Source: Streptomyces sp. Root1304 (GTDB lineage Bacteria; Actinomycetota; Actinomycetes; Streptomycetales; Streptomycetaceae). From it: a stretch of 64,000 bases of DNA. The position numbers and the translations under genes were made by a program. The DNA lies in NCBI RefSeq assembly GCF_001426405.1, contig NZ_LMEP01000023.1:420940-484939 (forward strand). The letters run 5' to 3'. This document shows, piece by piece, positions 17,085-24,874 of this stretch; the stretch's first letter is position 1; each line of letters starts with the position of its first letter. The notes below the pieces were generated by a model that saw nothing but the letters and a program-made list of their open reading frames with translations, had not been told where the DNA came from and made no database searches.

Positions 17085-17368
17085 CACCGGCACCGCCCGC
17101 GCCGTCGCCGTCGATGTCCGCCGCGCCGCTGACATCTGGAGCCTTGGGTGCCTCCCTGTTCTGTTGCCGGACCGGCCACCGCCCCGACGCCTACGACGAC
17201 GGCCTCGACCGGCTGGAGAAGCCGGCAGTCATCGCCAAGGGCACCATCACAGCGCTGCGCGACGTCTGGCTGTGGCCGTTCTCCGAGTTCGAAGACGCCA
17301 TCACCGCGTGCCTCGCCCCCGACCCCGCCGACCACCGCACCGCGAAGGAGCTGACCACCGCATGGTGA
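17085..17368 (+). pseudogene. Remnant of a serine/threonine protein kinase C-terminal lobe
   Basis: Two frames hold pieces of kinase subdomains IX to XI. One frame gives ADIWSLGCL (subdomain IX, D-x-W-S-x-G). The next gives TGHRPDAYDDG... CLAPDPADHRTAKELT, where the last part is the subdomain XI pattern P-x-x-R-x-T-A. No catalytic loop or ATP site exists nearby and there is a frameshift between the pieces. This is debris, followed by a clean terminator. Confidence 0.6.
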
Positions 17369-17384
17369 CAGGCTGAGCACGTCG

Positions 17385-17419
17385 AAGGGGTGGTGACCGA
17401 TTTCCGGTCACCACCCCTT
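17385..17419. terminator. Strong bidirectional terminator
   Basis: A perfect 15-bp stem (385-399 with 405-419) around ATTTC, with A-rich and T-rich ends on both sides, lies between the kinase remnant and the convergent immunity gene. Confidence 0.85.
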
Positions 17420-17493
17420 TCCCGATCACCTGTGCCCCGTGCAGCTTCTGGTGCTGATCACACCGGAAGGGCAGCGGTCTGTCAGCGCGCGCG

Positions 17494-18063
17494 TCAGCCC
17501 CACATGCCGAGGGAGATCTCCTCGAAGAATCTGCTCCATTCGCCGTCTTCGCTGGCAAACGGTGTTTGGTCGACCTGGGTGATGCTCTCGCGGAGATTCT
17601 CAACTGCTTCGGCGCGTGCTTGGTCGTCGTTGCGGGGGAGCTTCTTGAGTTCGGCGAGACCGGCCTCGGCCACGGTGAGGGTGTGGACGAGCGAGGAGAC
17701 GTCCTGGTGCATGGGGACGTAGAACTCCTCGCCTTCGGCGAACGAGTAGATCTGGCCGGTCTGGGGATCGAGGGCGACGGTGGCGTATTGGAACTCCCCG
17801 AGGCTCTCCCACTGCTCGGCTCCCTCGGGGAGGACGGCGCCGTCGGCATCGAAGGCGGCCTTCAAGGAGGGCTGGCACTCGAGCTGGTCGGGGGAGTCGA
17901 GGTCGAGCTTGGTGGAGAACAGGTTGCTCGACGGCAGCCCCACGGTGGCCAGGAACCGGGCTGTGCCGGGGTGCATGTGGCTGCTGGTGGGGCGGGGGAA
18001 GTAGGTGACGCCGGTGAGCCCGAACGTGCTCAGAACCTGGCCGGCCTGGACGTCGATCAGCAC
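17494..18063 (-). CDS. SUKH-4 family immunity protein
   Basis: The 189-residue acidic protein has SUKH-4-like features: FLATVGLPSSNLFSTKLDL near the start, EGAEQWESLGEFQYATVALDPQTGQIYSFAEGE in the middle, and a helical C-terminus. SUKH proteins neutralise polymorphic toxins, often nucleases or deaminases, by direct binding in the cytoplasm. GTG 18063 follows AAAGG. Only 13 bases upstream on the same strand ends a deaminase-like toxin reading frame that is now broken, so this immunity gene has outlived its partner. Its GC content is visibly lower than that of neighbouring genes, consistent with transfer. The family call rests on overall pattern, not a catalytic motif. Confidence 0.75.
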   Translation of the reverse strand: MLIDVQAGQVLSTFGLTGVTYFPRPTSSHMHPGTARFLATVGLPSSNLFSTKLDLDSPDQLECQPSLKAAFDADGAVLPEGAEQWESLGEFQYATVALDPQTGQIYSFAEGEEFYVPMHQDVSSLVHTLTVAEAGLAELKKLPRNDDQARAEAVENLRESITQVDQTPFASEDGEWSRFFEEISLGMWG

Positions 18064-18076
18064 GGTTCAGCCTTTC

Positions 18077-18510
18077 CTATGGGTGGCCTTGGGATTTGTG
18101 GCGTTTCTCCAAGTCTGACATGTAGTCGCGATGCTCCTTGTCGCGCTTGTAGAGGTTCTTCTCCGACTGGTCGTAGGTGTTGGCGTGTGTGACTTCCAGG
18201 TCAGGGTTCTTCGATTTGAAGTGGAGGTCTATCCACTGGTCGCACTTGAGGGAGAGCTGGCATGGCTTGCGCTCGGTGCAGACGGCGGCGAGGTTTGCCT
18301 CCTTGCCATGCCTGAGCAGTGGGTAGCCGAGGGTGCGTTCGGAGTGGGGCCTTCGCTGTCGCCGACGAGGATCATCTCTTTGCCGGTCTTGGGGGCGATG
18401 TACCGACCGGCGGCGAAGTTGGAACCGGTGTAGTCCTGTTTGGCGTAGCGTGCGATCTCTGTTGCCCGGGACAGGGCCGTGCTACCCGGATCGATCTTCG
18501 TCGAGGTGAC
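18077..18510 (-). pseudogene. Frameshifted nucleic-acid deaminase-type toxin tip
   Basis: Reading leftward from about 18504, one frame gives STALSRATEIARYAKQDY...AAGRYIAPKTGKEMILVGDSEG. It then jumps frame at 18345-18352 and continues as HSERTLGYPLLRHG, then CTERKPCQLSLKC, then KSKNPDLEVTHANTYD and a charged end, stopping at TAG 18077-18079. HSE followed by a Cys pair is the zinc-site pattern of the deaminase superfamily used as polymorphic-toxin C-termini. Restoring one base in the CCCC run rejoins the frames. The N-terminal carrier domain is missing; upstream the sequence belongs to an unrelated FG-GAP fragment on the other strand. The intact SUKH-4 gene 13 bases downstream fits an immunity partner. 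Confidence 0.7.
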
Positions 18511-18529
18511 CCTAAAGCGTGTTGCAGAA

Positions 18530-18715
18530 GGTTGTGTCTGGGCAAACGGCACCCCGGACGCCAACGGCGACGGCATCCCCGACATCTGGACCCTGCGGGT
18601 GGACCGAGCGGTGCGCTTCTACGCCGGCAGCCGCGGGGAGATGACGGGCAGCGGAGTCGAGGTCGTCGGCAACAGCGACGGCGTGGGCTGGAAGAACAAG
18701 CTCGCCATCGGGTGA
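18530..18715 (+). pseudogene. C-terminal remnant of an FG-GAP/VCBS repeat protein
   Basis: The last 60 or so residues of a secreted repeat protein remain: WANGTPDANGDGIPDIWTLRVD, then VRFYAGSRGEMTGSG and GWKNKLAIG before the stop at 18713-18715. DANGDGIPDIW is a calcium-loop blade motif. Nothing upstream supplies the rest; the frame runs straight into the antisense toxin remnant, so both were cut at this junction. Confidence 0.65.
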
Positions 18716-18786
18716 CGTGACACCTGTCCAGCACCGCGGGGCCCGGCAGGTCCCCGCCCCGTACAGACAGCCACCGCCTCCGCCAC

Positions 18787-18842
18787 TTGCATGCGCGCCA
18801 TAAGTGCAAACGCAGGTAATCCGTGGAGTGGGGATGAGGGTG
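18787..18842 (+). repeat. Right copy of the 56-bp diverged direct repeat
   Basis: TTGCATGCGCG, two differing bases, ATAAGTGCAA matches the element at 12455 at 21 of 23 positions in the same orientation, and weaker similarity continues to about 18842. The two copies bracket the accessory block with the transposase, desaturase and toxin remnants. Confidence 0.65.
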
Positions 18843-19040
18843 AGTGCATGGGTATGAGGTGGCGGCCGTGCCCCCGATGGGCGGTGATCGCGCGGGATCG
18901 ACTGTGATCGCGCGGGGCGGACCGTGTGTGACGTGCCGGAACGTGGGGGGAACTGTGCCGTCGAGCGCATGACGGGCGAGTGAACATGCGTCGAAGTGGG
19001 TCGACTCGTGATCGCTTGTGGTGGACCCGGGGACCACGTG

Positions 19041-19057
19041 TAATCAAGGCGTGATTA
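19041..19057. promoter_or_regulatory. Dyad TAATCA-N5-TGATTA upstream of the conservon
   Basis: A perfect 6+6 inverted repeat in a locally AT-rich patch about 140-180 bases before the first conservon gene. It is a candidate operator. Confidence 0.4.
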
Positions 19058-19238
19058 ATATGCACGCGTTGGGGCGTGGCATCTGTCAGGACATCGACGT
19101 CGGCCGAGTGCCTCCACGCCCGATCACCGACTCTTCGAGCACGAGCACCCGAGTACCTGAGTAGTCGTCAGACTGCTCCACCCCAAGGAGCATGCCCTGC
19201 GCACGCGCGCGTCACGGCGGACCCGTACGACATCAGCG

Positions 19239-22187
19239 ATGTCGCTGGGGACCGCCCTGCTCATCCTCGCCTTCGTCCCCGGCATCGCACTGGTCGCCCT
19301 CTGGGGCGTCACCAGCGGCCAGACCTTCCTCGACTTCCAAAGGCAGGCGGGCCAAGGACTGTTGGCCGAGAAGGCCGGCCAGCCCTCCAACCTCGTGTAC
19401 TTCAGCCTCCAGGAGGAGCGGCGGCTCAGCGCCGAGGTCCTCGCCCGCACCCCCGGCGCCGCCGACGCGCTGGCCAGGCAGCGGGTACGGACCGACGAGG
19501 CGGCCGAACGGTTCCGCGAGCTGTCCGACGTCGGCGAGGGCGACGCCCCCGCCGAGGTCCTGGCCGCCGTCGCCACCGCACGCGAGGCGATCGGACAGCT
19601 GCCGGTGCAGCGCTCCCTCGTGGACGGGGGCGACGGCGACCAGCAGAAGGCCGTGTACGACTACTACACCGACCTGATCGCCGTCGACCTCGAACTCTTC
19701 GCCGCGCTCAGCCGGGTCGACAACGGCCGCATCACCACCCTCTCGCAGCCCCTCGTCGACCTCTTCTGGGTCAAGGAGATGGTGTCCCGCTCGGACGCCC
19801 TCCTCGCCCGCGGCTGGCGCGACCGGAAGCTGAGCCCCGAGGAACTCATGGAGTTCCGGCAGGCGGTCTCCGGCCAGACGTTCCTGTCCTCCACCCACGT
19901 CGTACCCCTCCTCCCGGCCGAGGAGAAGGCCATGTGGAGCGCGATCGTCGAGAGCCCCGCGTGGAAGACCAAGACGGACATCGAGAACACCGTCCTGCGC
20001 CCGACAGCTCCGACGGAGGACGGCTCGGTCGCCCTCCCCGCGGGGGCGCAGCGCTGGCGCGGCGCCATGGACTCCCTCACGCCCGAGATCGAGAAGCTCC
20101 TCCAGCACCGCACCGCCCTCGTCGTCGAGGAGGGCAAGGGCAGCGTCGTCTCGCTGCTCACCCGGATGGCGCTCACCACGATCATCGGCCTGCTCGCCGT
20201 CATCGCCGTCATCTGGACCACCTGGCGCCTCACCCGCACCCTGCGCCTGCGCATCGGCCGGCTCCAGGAGCAGGCCGAAGCCCTGGAGAAGGCCCTGCCC
20301 GACGTCGTCGAACGGCTCGGCAGGGGCGAACGCATCGACATCGAGGCCGAGGCGCAGGTCGTCCGGCAGGACGCGGGCGACCGCGCGTCCGACGAACTGA
20401 CCCGCCTCGGCGAGGCGTTCAACCTCGCCCGCACCAGCGCCATCGAGGCCGCCGTCCGGCAGGCCGACCAGCACCGCGGCTTCGAACGGCTCCTCCAGCG
20501 CATCGCCCGCCGCACCCAGCAGCTCATCGGGCAGCAGCTCAAGAAGCTGGACGAGCTGGAGCGCCGGCACGAGGACCCCGAGATCCTCGACGGCCTCTTC
20601 GACCTCGACCATCTCACCGCGCGCCTGCGCCGCTACGAGGAGAACCTCGTGATCCTCGCGGGCGGCGCACCGCACCGGCGCTGGCGCAAGCCGGTCCCGC
20701 TGCTCGACGTGCTGCGCTCCGCCCAGGGTGAGGTGCAGGACTACCGCCGTGTCGTGGTGGACCGCGACGGCAGCCCCTGGCTCGCGGCGCGTGCCGTCGG
20801 ACCCGTCGCGCACGTCCTCGCCGAACTGGCCGAGAACGCGCTCGTCTTCTCCCGCCCGCCCAGCCCCGTCGAGATCAGGGTGGCGCAGGTCAGCCACGGA
20901 CTGGCCATCGAGGTCGAGGACCGCGGCCTGGGCATGGACGCGGAGCAGCTGGCCGAGGCCAACGACCTGATGGTCCGGCCGCCCCGGATGGACCTGCTCG
21001 CCCACGGTGACGACATCCGGCTCGGACTGCACGTCGTCGCGCGGCTCGCGCACCAGTACGGGCTGCGGATCGAGTTCCGGACCTCGGCCTACGGGGGCAC
21101 CCGGGTCGTCGTCCTGGTGCCCCAGGAGTACGTGGTCACGGGACCCGGAGCGGAAACCGGATCCGGAGCCGGTCACACGGCCGGCGTCGGCCCGGTGGCC
21201 GTCCCCGACGAGGCCTCGGTGCCGGCATCCGGTCACCGGGCGGTCGTCACCCCGCTGCCCGGACAGCCGGTGCCCGAGCCGATGCCCATGAACACGCCCG
21301 GGCCCACGCCCGAACCCGCTCCCGTGATCACGCCGCTGCTGCCCACGCAGTCCGTGGGCACGGAGGACGGCGCCCTCCCCACCCGCGTACAGGGACGGGC
21401 GCTGGCCGATGTGACGGCCCTGAACAGGCCCTACCGGCAGACCCAGCCCCAGGACCAGAACCAGAGCCAGGTGCCGGCCGAGGCCGGGAACCAGGCCGAG
21501 GTCCAGCCGCCGGCGCCGCCCGCGTCCCAGGTTCAGCACCAGCCACTGGCGCAGTTCCCGCCCCAGGCCCAGTCCCAGCCCCGGTCCCACCCGTCCCCGG
21601 AGCAGCCTTCCGTGCCGCAGCCCTTCCCGTCGTCGCGGCCCGCGCCGCGCCACGCCGCACCCTCGCCGCAGGCCGTACCGCAGGGCCCGTCGCACACCGG
21701 TCAGCCCGGTGCGCAGTTCGGTGCCCAGCCGGGTGCTCCGCTCGGCCAGCAGCACGGCCCGCAGCCCGGCCCGCAGCCCGGCCCGCAGCCCGGCTCGCCG
21801 TACGGCTCACAGGGCGTGCCGGTGTACGCGCCGCCCACGCCCCCCACGTACGCCGGGAACCACCCCTACGGGGCACCCGAGCAGCATCCGCCGGCCCAGG
21901 AGGCGCCGCTTCCGCGCCGGGTGCGCCAGGCGAGCCTGGTGGACGAGCTCCGCATCGCTCCCACCCCCGCTCCCGCGGCCACCCCGGCACCGCCCCTGAA
22001 CTGGCAGGACGACCCGCTGCTCAGGCCCGTCCCGCGCCGCGCGAGCGCCACGATCGGGGCCTTCCAGCGCCGGTCGCGCGCCACCCGTACGCCCACGGAC
22101 CAGGACACGGGTCAGCTCCCGGCACCCGGATCCGCGCCCGAGCCCTCCGCACCCACCCACACCACGAGAGAAGAAGAACGGTCATGA
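19239..22187 (+). CDS. Conservon sensor histidine kinase-like protein (CvnA type)
   Basis: The 982-residue membrane protein opens the four-gene conservon unit. It has a first transmembrane helix (SLGTALLILAFVPGIALVALW), a nitrate/nitrite-sensor-type extracellular helical domain to about residue 305, a second helix (TTIIGLLAVIAVIWTTW), a HAMP-like linker, then a HATPase_c domain with ELAENALVFSRP (N-box) and VEDRGLGM (G1). A disordered Pro/Gln tail includes three exact 12-bp repeats (21756-21791, coding GPQP). In the conservon model the protein recruits the roadblock and GTPase proteins. ATG 19239 is annotated, but AAGGAG at 19186-19190 points to a CTG start at 19197, adding a basic RTRASRRTRTTSA leader typical of homologues. 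Confidence 0.9.
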   Translation: MSLGTALLILAFVPGIALVALWGVTSGQTFLDFQRQAGQGLLAEKAGQPSNLVYFSLQEERRLSAEVLARTPGAADALARQRVRTDEAAERFRELSDVGEGDAPAEVLAAVATAREAIGQLPVQRSLVDGGDGDQQKAVYDYYTDLIAVDLELFAALSRVDNGRITTLSQPLVDLFWVKEMVSRSDALLARGWRDRKLSPEELMEFRQAVSGQTFLSSTHVVPLLPAEEKAMWSAIVESPAWKTKTDIENTVLRPTAPTEDGSVALPAGAQRWRGAMDSLTPEIEKLLQHRTALVVEEGKGSVVSLLTRMALTTIIGLLAVIAVIWTTWRLTRTLRLRIGRLQEQAEALEKALPDVVERLGRGERIDIEAEAQVVRQDAGDRASDELTRLGEAFNLARTSAIEAAVRQADQHRGFERLLQRIARRTQQLIGQQLKKLDELERRHEDPEILDGLFDLDHLTARLRRYEENLVILAGGAPHRRWRKPVPLLDVLRSAQGEVQDYRRVVVDRDGSPWLAARAVGPVAHVLAELAENALVFSRPPSPVEIRVAQVSHGLAIEVEDRGLGMDAEQLAEANDLMVRPPRMDLLAHGDDIRLGLHVVARLAHQYGLRIEFRTSAYGGTRVVVLVPQEYVVTGPGAETGSGAGHTAGVGPVAVPDEASVPASGHRAVVTPLPGQPVPEPMPMNTPGPTPEPAPVITPLLPTQSVGTEDGALPTRVQGRALADVTALNRPYRQTQPQDQNQSQVPAEAGNQAEVQPPAPPASQVQHQPLAQFPPQAQSQPRSHPSPEQPSVPQPFPSSRPAPRHAAPSPQAVPQGPSHTGQPGAQFGAQPGAPLGQQHGPQPGPQPGPQPGSPYGSQGVPVYAPPTPPTYAGNHPYGAPEQHPPAQEAPLPRRVRQASLVDELRIAPTPAPAATPAPPLNWQDDPLLRPVPRRASATIGAFQRRSRATRTPTDQDTGQLPAPGSAPEPSAPTHTTREEERS

Positions 22188-22621
22188 CTCGCACAACCGC
22201 CACCCACCAGGACCTGGACTGGCTGCTCGACGGCCTGGTGGACTCCGTGGCCGAGACCCGCAACGCCGTCCTGCTCTCCGACGACGGCCTGGTCGTCAGC
22301 CACTCGCGGACCATCGACCGGGCCGACGCCGAGCGCCTCGCCGCGATCTGTACCGGTCAGCAGAGCCTCGCCCGTGGTGTCGGACAGCTCTTCCACGGCG
22401 GCGTGGTCCACCAGGTGATCGTGGAGCTGGCCGACCTCTGGCTCTTCATCATCTCGGCGGGGCAGGGCACCCACCTGGCCGTCGTCGCCTCGCAGGAGGT
22501 GGACGCCGAGGTCATGTCGCTCGCCATGCACAACCTCGTCCAGCAGGTCGGCCAGAAGCTCGGCACCCCCGTGCGCTCCGAGTTCGACGCCTTCGGCACC
22601 GGGGCCGGGCAGGGCGTGTGA
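22184..22621 (+). CDS. Roadblock/LC7 domain protein (CvnB type)
   Basis: The 145-residue protein is a single roadblock/LC7 domain: LDWLLDGLVDSVAETRNAVLLSDDGLVVSHSRTIDR...LAAICTGQQSLARGVGQLF, the conserved conservon version. In the conservon it binds the kinase-like protein and the GTPase and probably stimulates GTP hydrolysis, as roadblock proteins do for MglA-like GTPases. It overlaps the cvnA stop by ATGA and the next gene by GTGA, so the unit is translationally coupled. Confidence 0.92.
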   Translation: MTRTTATHQDLDWLLDGLVDSVAETRNAVLLSDDGLVVSHSRTIDRADAERLAAICTGQQSLARGVGQLFHGGVVHQVIVELADLWLFIISAGQGTHLAVVASQEVDAEVMSLAMHNLVQQVGQKLGTPVRSEFDAFGTGAGQGV

Positions 22622-23034
22622 ACACCGGCTGGGAGTACGAGTACGCCGATGACGCCGAGGAGGACGGCTCGGGCACGATGGTGCGCCCGTACACCATCAC
22701 CCGCGGCCGGACCGCCCCCGAGCGGGACGACTTCACCCTCATCACGGTCCTCACGACGGTGGAGCAGCCCCTCGACGAGCGCGGCAGGCCGCTGCGCCCG
22801 GCGCGCCTCCAGCCGGAACACCGGCTGATCCTCGAACTCTGCCGCCGGCCCGCCGCGGTCGCGGAGGTCGCGGCGGGTCTCGACCTTCCCGTGTCGGTGA
22901 CCAAGATCCTGCTGGCCGACCTCGTCGGCCAGCGCCTGCTGTCCGCTCGGGCGCCACTCGTCGTGGCGCGGGCGGCGGGGGGCGCCGACGGCGGCCTGCT
23001 GGCCGCCGTCCGTGACGGACTCCGGAGACTCTGA
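22618..23034 (+). CDS. DUF742 protein (CvnC type)
   Basis: 138 residues with the DUF742 hallmark MVRPYTITRGRT near residue 21, then LQPEHRLILELCRRPAAVAEVAAGLDLPVSVTKILLADLVGQRLL, a winged-helix-like segment. In conservons this protein forms a membrane-associated complex with the other three; its biochemical role is unsettled. GTG 22618 overlaps the previous stop. The GTPase gene follows after six bases. Confidence 0.92.
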   Translation: MNTGWEYEYADDAEEDGSGTMVRPYTITRGRTAPERDDFTLITVLTTVEQPLDERGRPLRPARLQPEHRLILELCRRPAAVAEVAAGLDLPVSVTKILLADLVGQRLLSARAPLVVARAAGGADGGLLAAVRDGLRRL

Positions 23035-23040
23035 AACCCC

Positions 23041-23607
23041 ATGATCAGCACCCAGGCGGCCCCTGCCGCCGTCAAGATCCTCGTCGCCGGCGGATTCGGC
23101 GTCGGCAAGACCACCCTGGTCGGCGCGGTCAGCGAGGTCGCACCGCTGCGCACCGAGGAGTACCTCACCACCGCCAGCGTCGGCGTGGACGACCTGGCCG
23201 GTGTCGGAGCCAAGGAGACGACGACCGTCGCCCTGGACTTCGGGCGCATCACGGTCAGCGACGAACTCGTCGTGTACCTCTTCGGCACGCCCGGCCAGGA
23301 ACGCTTCTGGTTCATGTGGAACGACCTGGTCAACGGCGCCCTCGGCGGCGTCGTCATCGCCGACACCCGGCGCCTCGACACCAGCTTCGCGTCCATCGAC
23401 TTCTTCGAGAGCCGGGCGATCCCCTTCGTGGTCGCCATCAACTGCTTCGACGGCCACAACACCCGCTCGGCCGAGGAGATCAGGACCGCGCTCGACCTCG
23501 ACCCGCACGTCCCGCTCCTCATCGGCGACGTCCGGCAGCGCTCCTTCGACAAGGACGTGCTCCTGGCCCTGGTCGACCACCTGATGAGGCTCCCGGCGCC
23601 GGCCTGA
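23041..23607 (+). CDS. Conservon small GTPase (CvnD type)
   Basis: This 188-residue protein is a small Ras-like/MglA-like GTPase. The P-loop GGFGVGKTT occupies residues 17-25, switch II reads FGTPGQERFWFMW, and the guanine motif is the conservon variant AINCFDG. It is the last member of the four-protein unit and is thought to relay the kinase signal by its nucleotide state. An FAD monooxygenase follows on the same strand after 69 bases, matching conservons that carry an oxidative enzyme downstream. Confidence 0.93.
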   Translation: MISTQAAPAAVKILVAGGFGVGKTTLVGAVSEVAPLRTEEYLTTASVGVDDLAGVGAKETTTVALDFGRITVSDELVVYLFGTPGQERFWFMWNDLVNGALGGVVIADTRRLDTSFASIDFFESRAIPFVVAINCFDGHNTRSAEEIRTALDLDPHVPLLIGDVRQRSFDKDVLLALVDHLMRLPAPA

Positions 23608-23676
23608 CCGACCCGGCCCCCGCCCCTCCGTCCCCCGCACCCTCCCCTTCACCGTCACGTTCTGGAGACATCCGAG

Positions 23677-24810
23677 ATGGCATCACCCCTGCGCGTCCTG
23701 ATCCACGGCGGAGGCATCGGCGGCCTCGCGCTCGCCACCGCCCTCGCCCGGCGCGGCCACACCGTGGAGGTCGTCGAACTCCGCGACGAACTCGACGCGC
23801 TCGGCGTCGGCATCATCCAGCCGTCGAACGCCCTCCACGTCATGCGCGAGATCGGCGTGCTCGACGCCTGTGTCGACGCGGGCTTCGCCTGGGACACCCT
23901 GACGATCGCCGACCCGGCGGGGAACACCCTCGCCCGCATCCCGCAGCCGCGCATGGACGACGTTCCGGCGAGCAACGGCATACCGCGCCCCGCCCTCGCC
24001 AGGGTCCTCGGTGACGCCGCCGTCGCCGCCGGCGCCACGGTCCGGTTCGCCGCGACGATCAGCGAGCTCGACGACGACGGCACGGGCGTCACCGTGACGC
24101 TCTCCGACGGCTCCACCGGCCGCTGGGACCTCGTCGTCGGCTTCGACGGCATCGGCTCGCCGCTGCGCACCCGTCTCTACGGCGACCGTTACGCTCCCGA
24201 GTACACCGGCTTCGCCAACTGGCGGGTCACCCTGCCCCGCCACCCCGACGTCCAGGGCGTCGTGATGGCCACGGCCGGCCAGGAGGCCAAGGCCCTGCTC
24301 ACCCCGATCACGGACGAACTCATGTACCTGGGCGCCGTGTTCGCCGAGGCCGAGGACTTCCGCCCGGACCCCGGGCACGCGCACGAGGAACTCGCGAAGC
24401 GGCTCGCCATGTTCTCCGGCCCGGTCGGCGAGGCGCTCGCCGCGGTCACCGACCCCTCGGCCGTCGTCTACTCCCGCATCTCCCAGGTGACCGTCGAGGA
24501 GCCCTGGCACGTGGGCCGGGTGGTCCTCGCGGGCGACGCCGCCCACGCGTCCACCCCGCACCTCGCCCAGGGCGCGGCGATGGCCGTCGAGGACGCCCTC
24601 GTGCTCGCGGAGTCCCTGGACGCGGCGGACACCGTGCCGGCGGCGCTGGAGGCCTGGGAGGCCCGGCGCCGTCCGCGTGCGATGTGGGTGCAGGCGATGT
24701 CGCGCGCGATCCTCAAGCAGGAGATGGGCGCGCCGACCACGGCCGAGGAGGACGCGCTCCTGGAGGTCGGCATCCCGGGCGCCGCGCACGTCCTGGCGAA
24801 GCCCTACTAG
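23677..24810 (+). CDS. FAD-dependent monooxygenase (aromatic hydroxylase family)
   Basis: A 377-residue group A flavin monooxygenase. It shows the N-terminal Rossmann motif GGGIGGLALATALARRGH (11-28), the FAD/NADPH motif around VVGFDGIGSPLRTRLYGD, and the C-terminal GDAAHASTPHLAQGAAMAVEDALVLAESL. These enzymes use NAD(P)H and O2 to hydroxylate aromatic or polyketide-like substrates. ATG 23677 follows TGGAGA. The gene sits directly behind the conservon and probably shares its transcript, so it is a candidate output of that signalling system. The substrate is unknown. Confidence 0.88.
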   Translation: MASPLRVLIHGGGIGGLALATALARRGHTVEVVELRDELDALGVGIIQPSNALHVMREIGVLDACVDAGFAWDTLTIADPAGNTLARIPQPRMDDVPASNGIPRPALARVLGDAAVAAGATVRFAATISELDDDGTGVTVTLSDGSTGRWDLVVGFDGIGSPLRTRLYGDRYAPEYTGFANWRVTLPRHPDVQGVVMATAGQEAKALLTPITDELMYLGAVFAEAEDFRPDPGHAHEELAKRLAMFSGPVGEALAAVTDPSAVVYSRISQVTVEEPWHVGRVVLAGDAAHASTPHLAQGAAMAVEDALVLAESLDAADTVPAALEAWEARRRPRAMWVQAMSRAILKQEMGAPTTAEEDALLEVGIPGAAHVLAKPY

Positions 24811-24874
24811 GAACACCGAGGCGTTTCGGCCCCGGCGCGGCCCCGCTGAACCCTCGTGGGGTGTCTCCCGGGCG

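Larger units (their letters stand above)
18716..19196. other. Long non-coding region upstream of the conservon
   Basis: This stretch holds the right copy of the TTGCA element (18787), two 12-bp direct repeats TGATCGCGCGGG (18885-18896 and 18905-18916, 20 bp apart), and the dyad TAATCA-N5-TGATTA at 19041-19057. No gene was found. It is likely the regulatory region of the conservon. Confidence 0.6.

Noticed and set aside
12455..18842. The block as an integrative element with att sites
   Set aside because: No integrase, tRNA gene or exact repeat; the two 56-bp copies are only about 77 percent identical, so att sites are unlikely.
21756..21791. Tandem 12-bp repeats in the conservon kinase gene, and the 7-bp repeats at 31188, as CRISPR
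   Set aside because: Copies are adjacent without spacers, and no cas genes are present.
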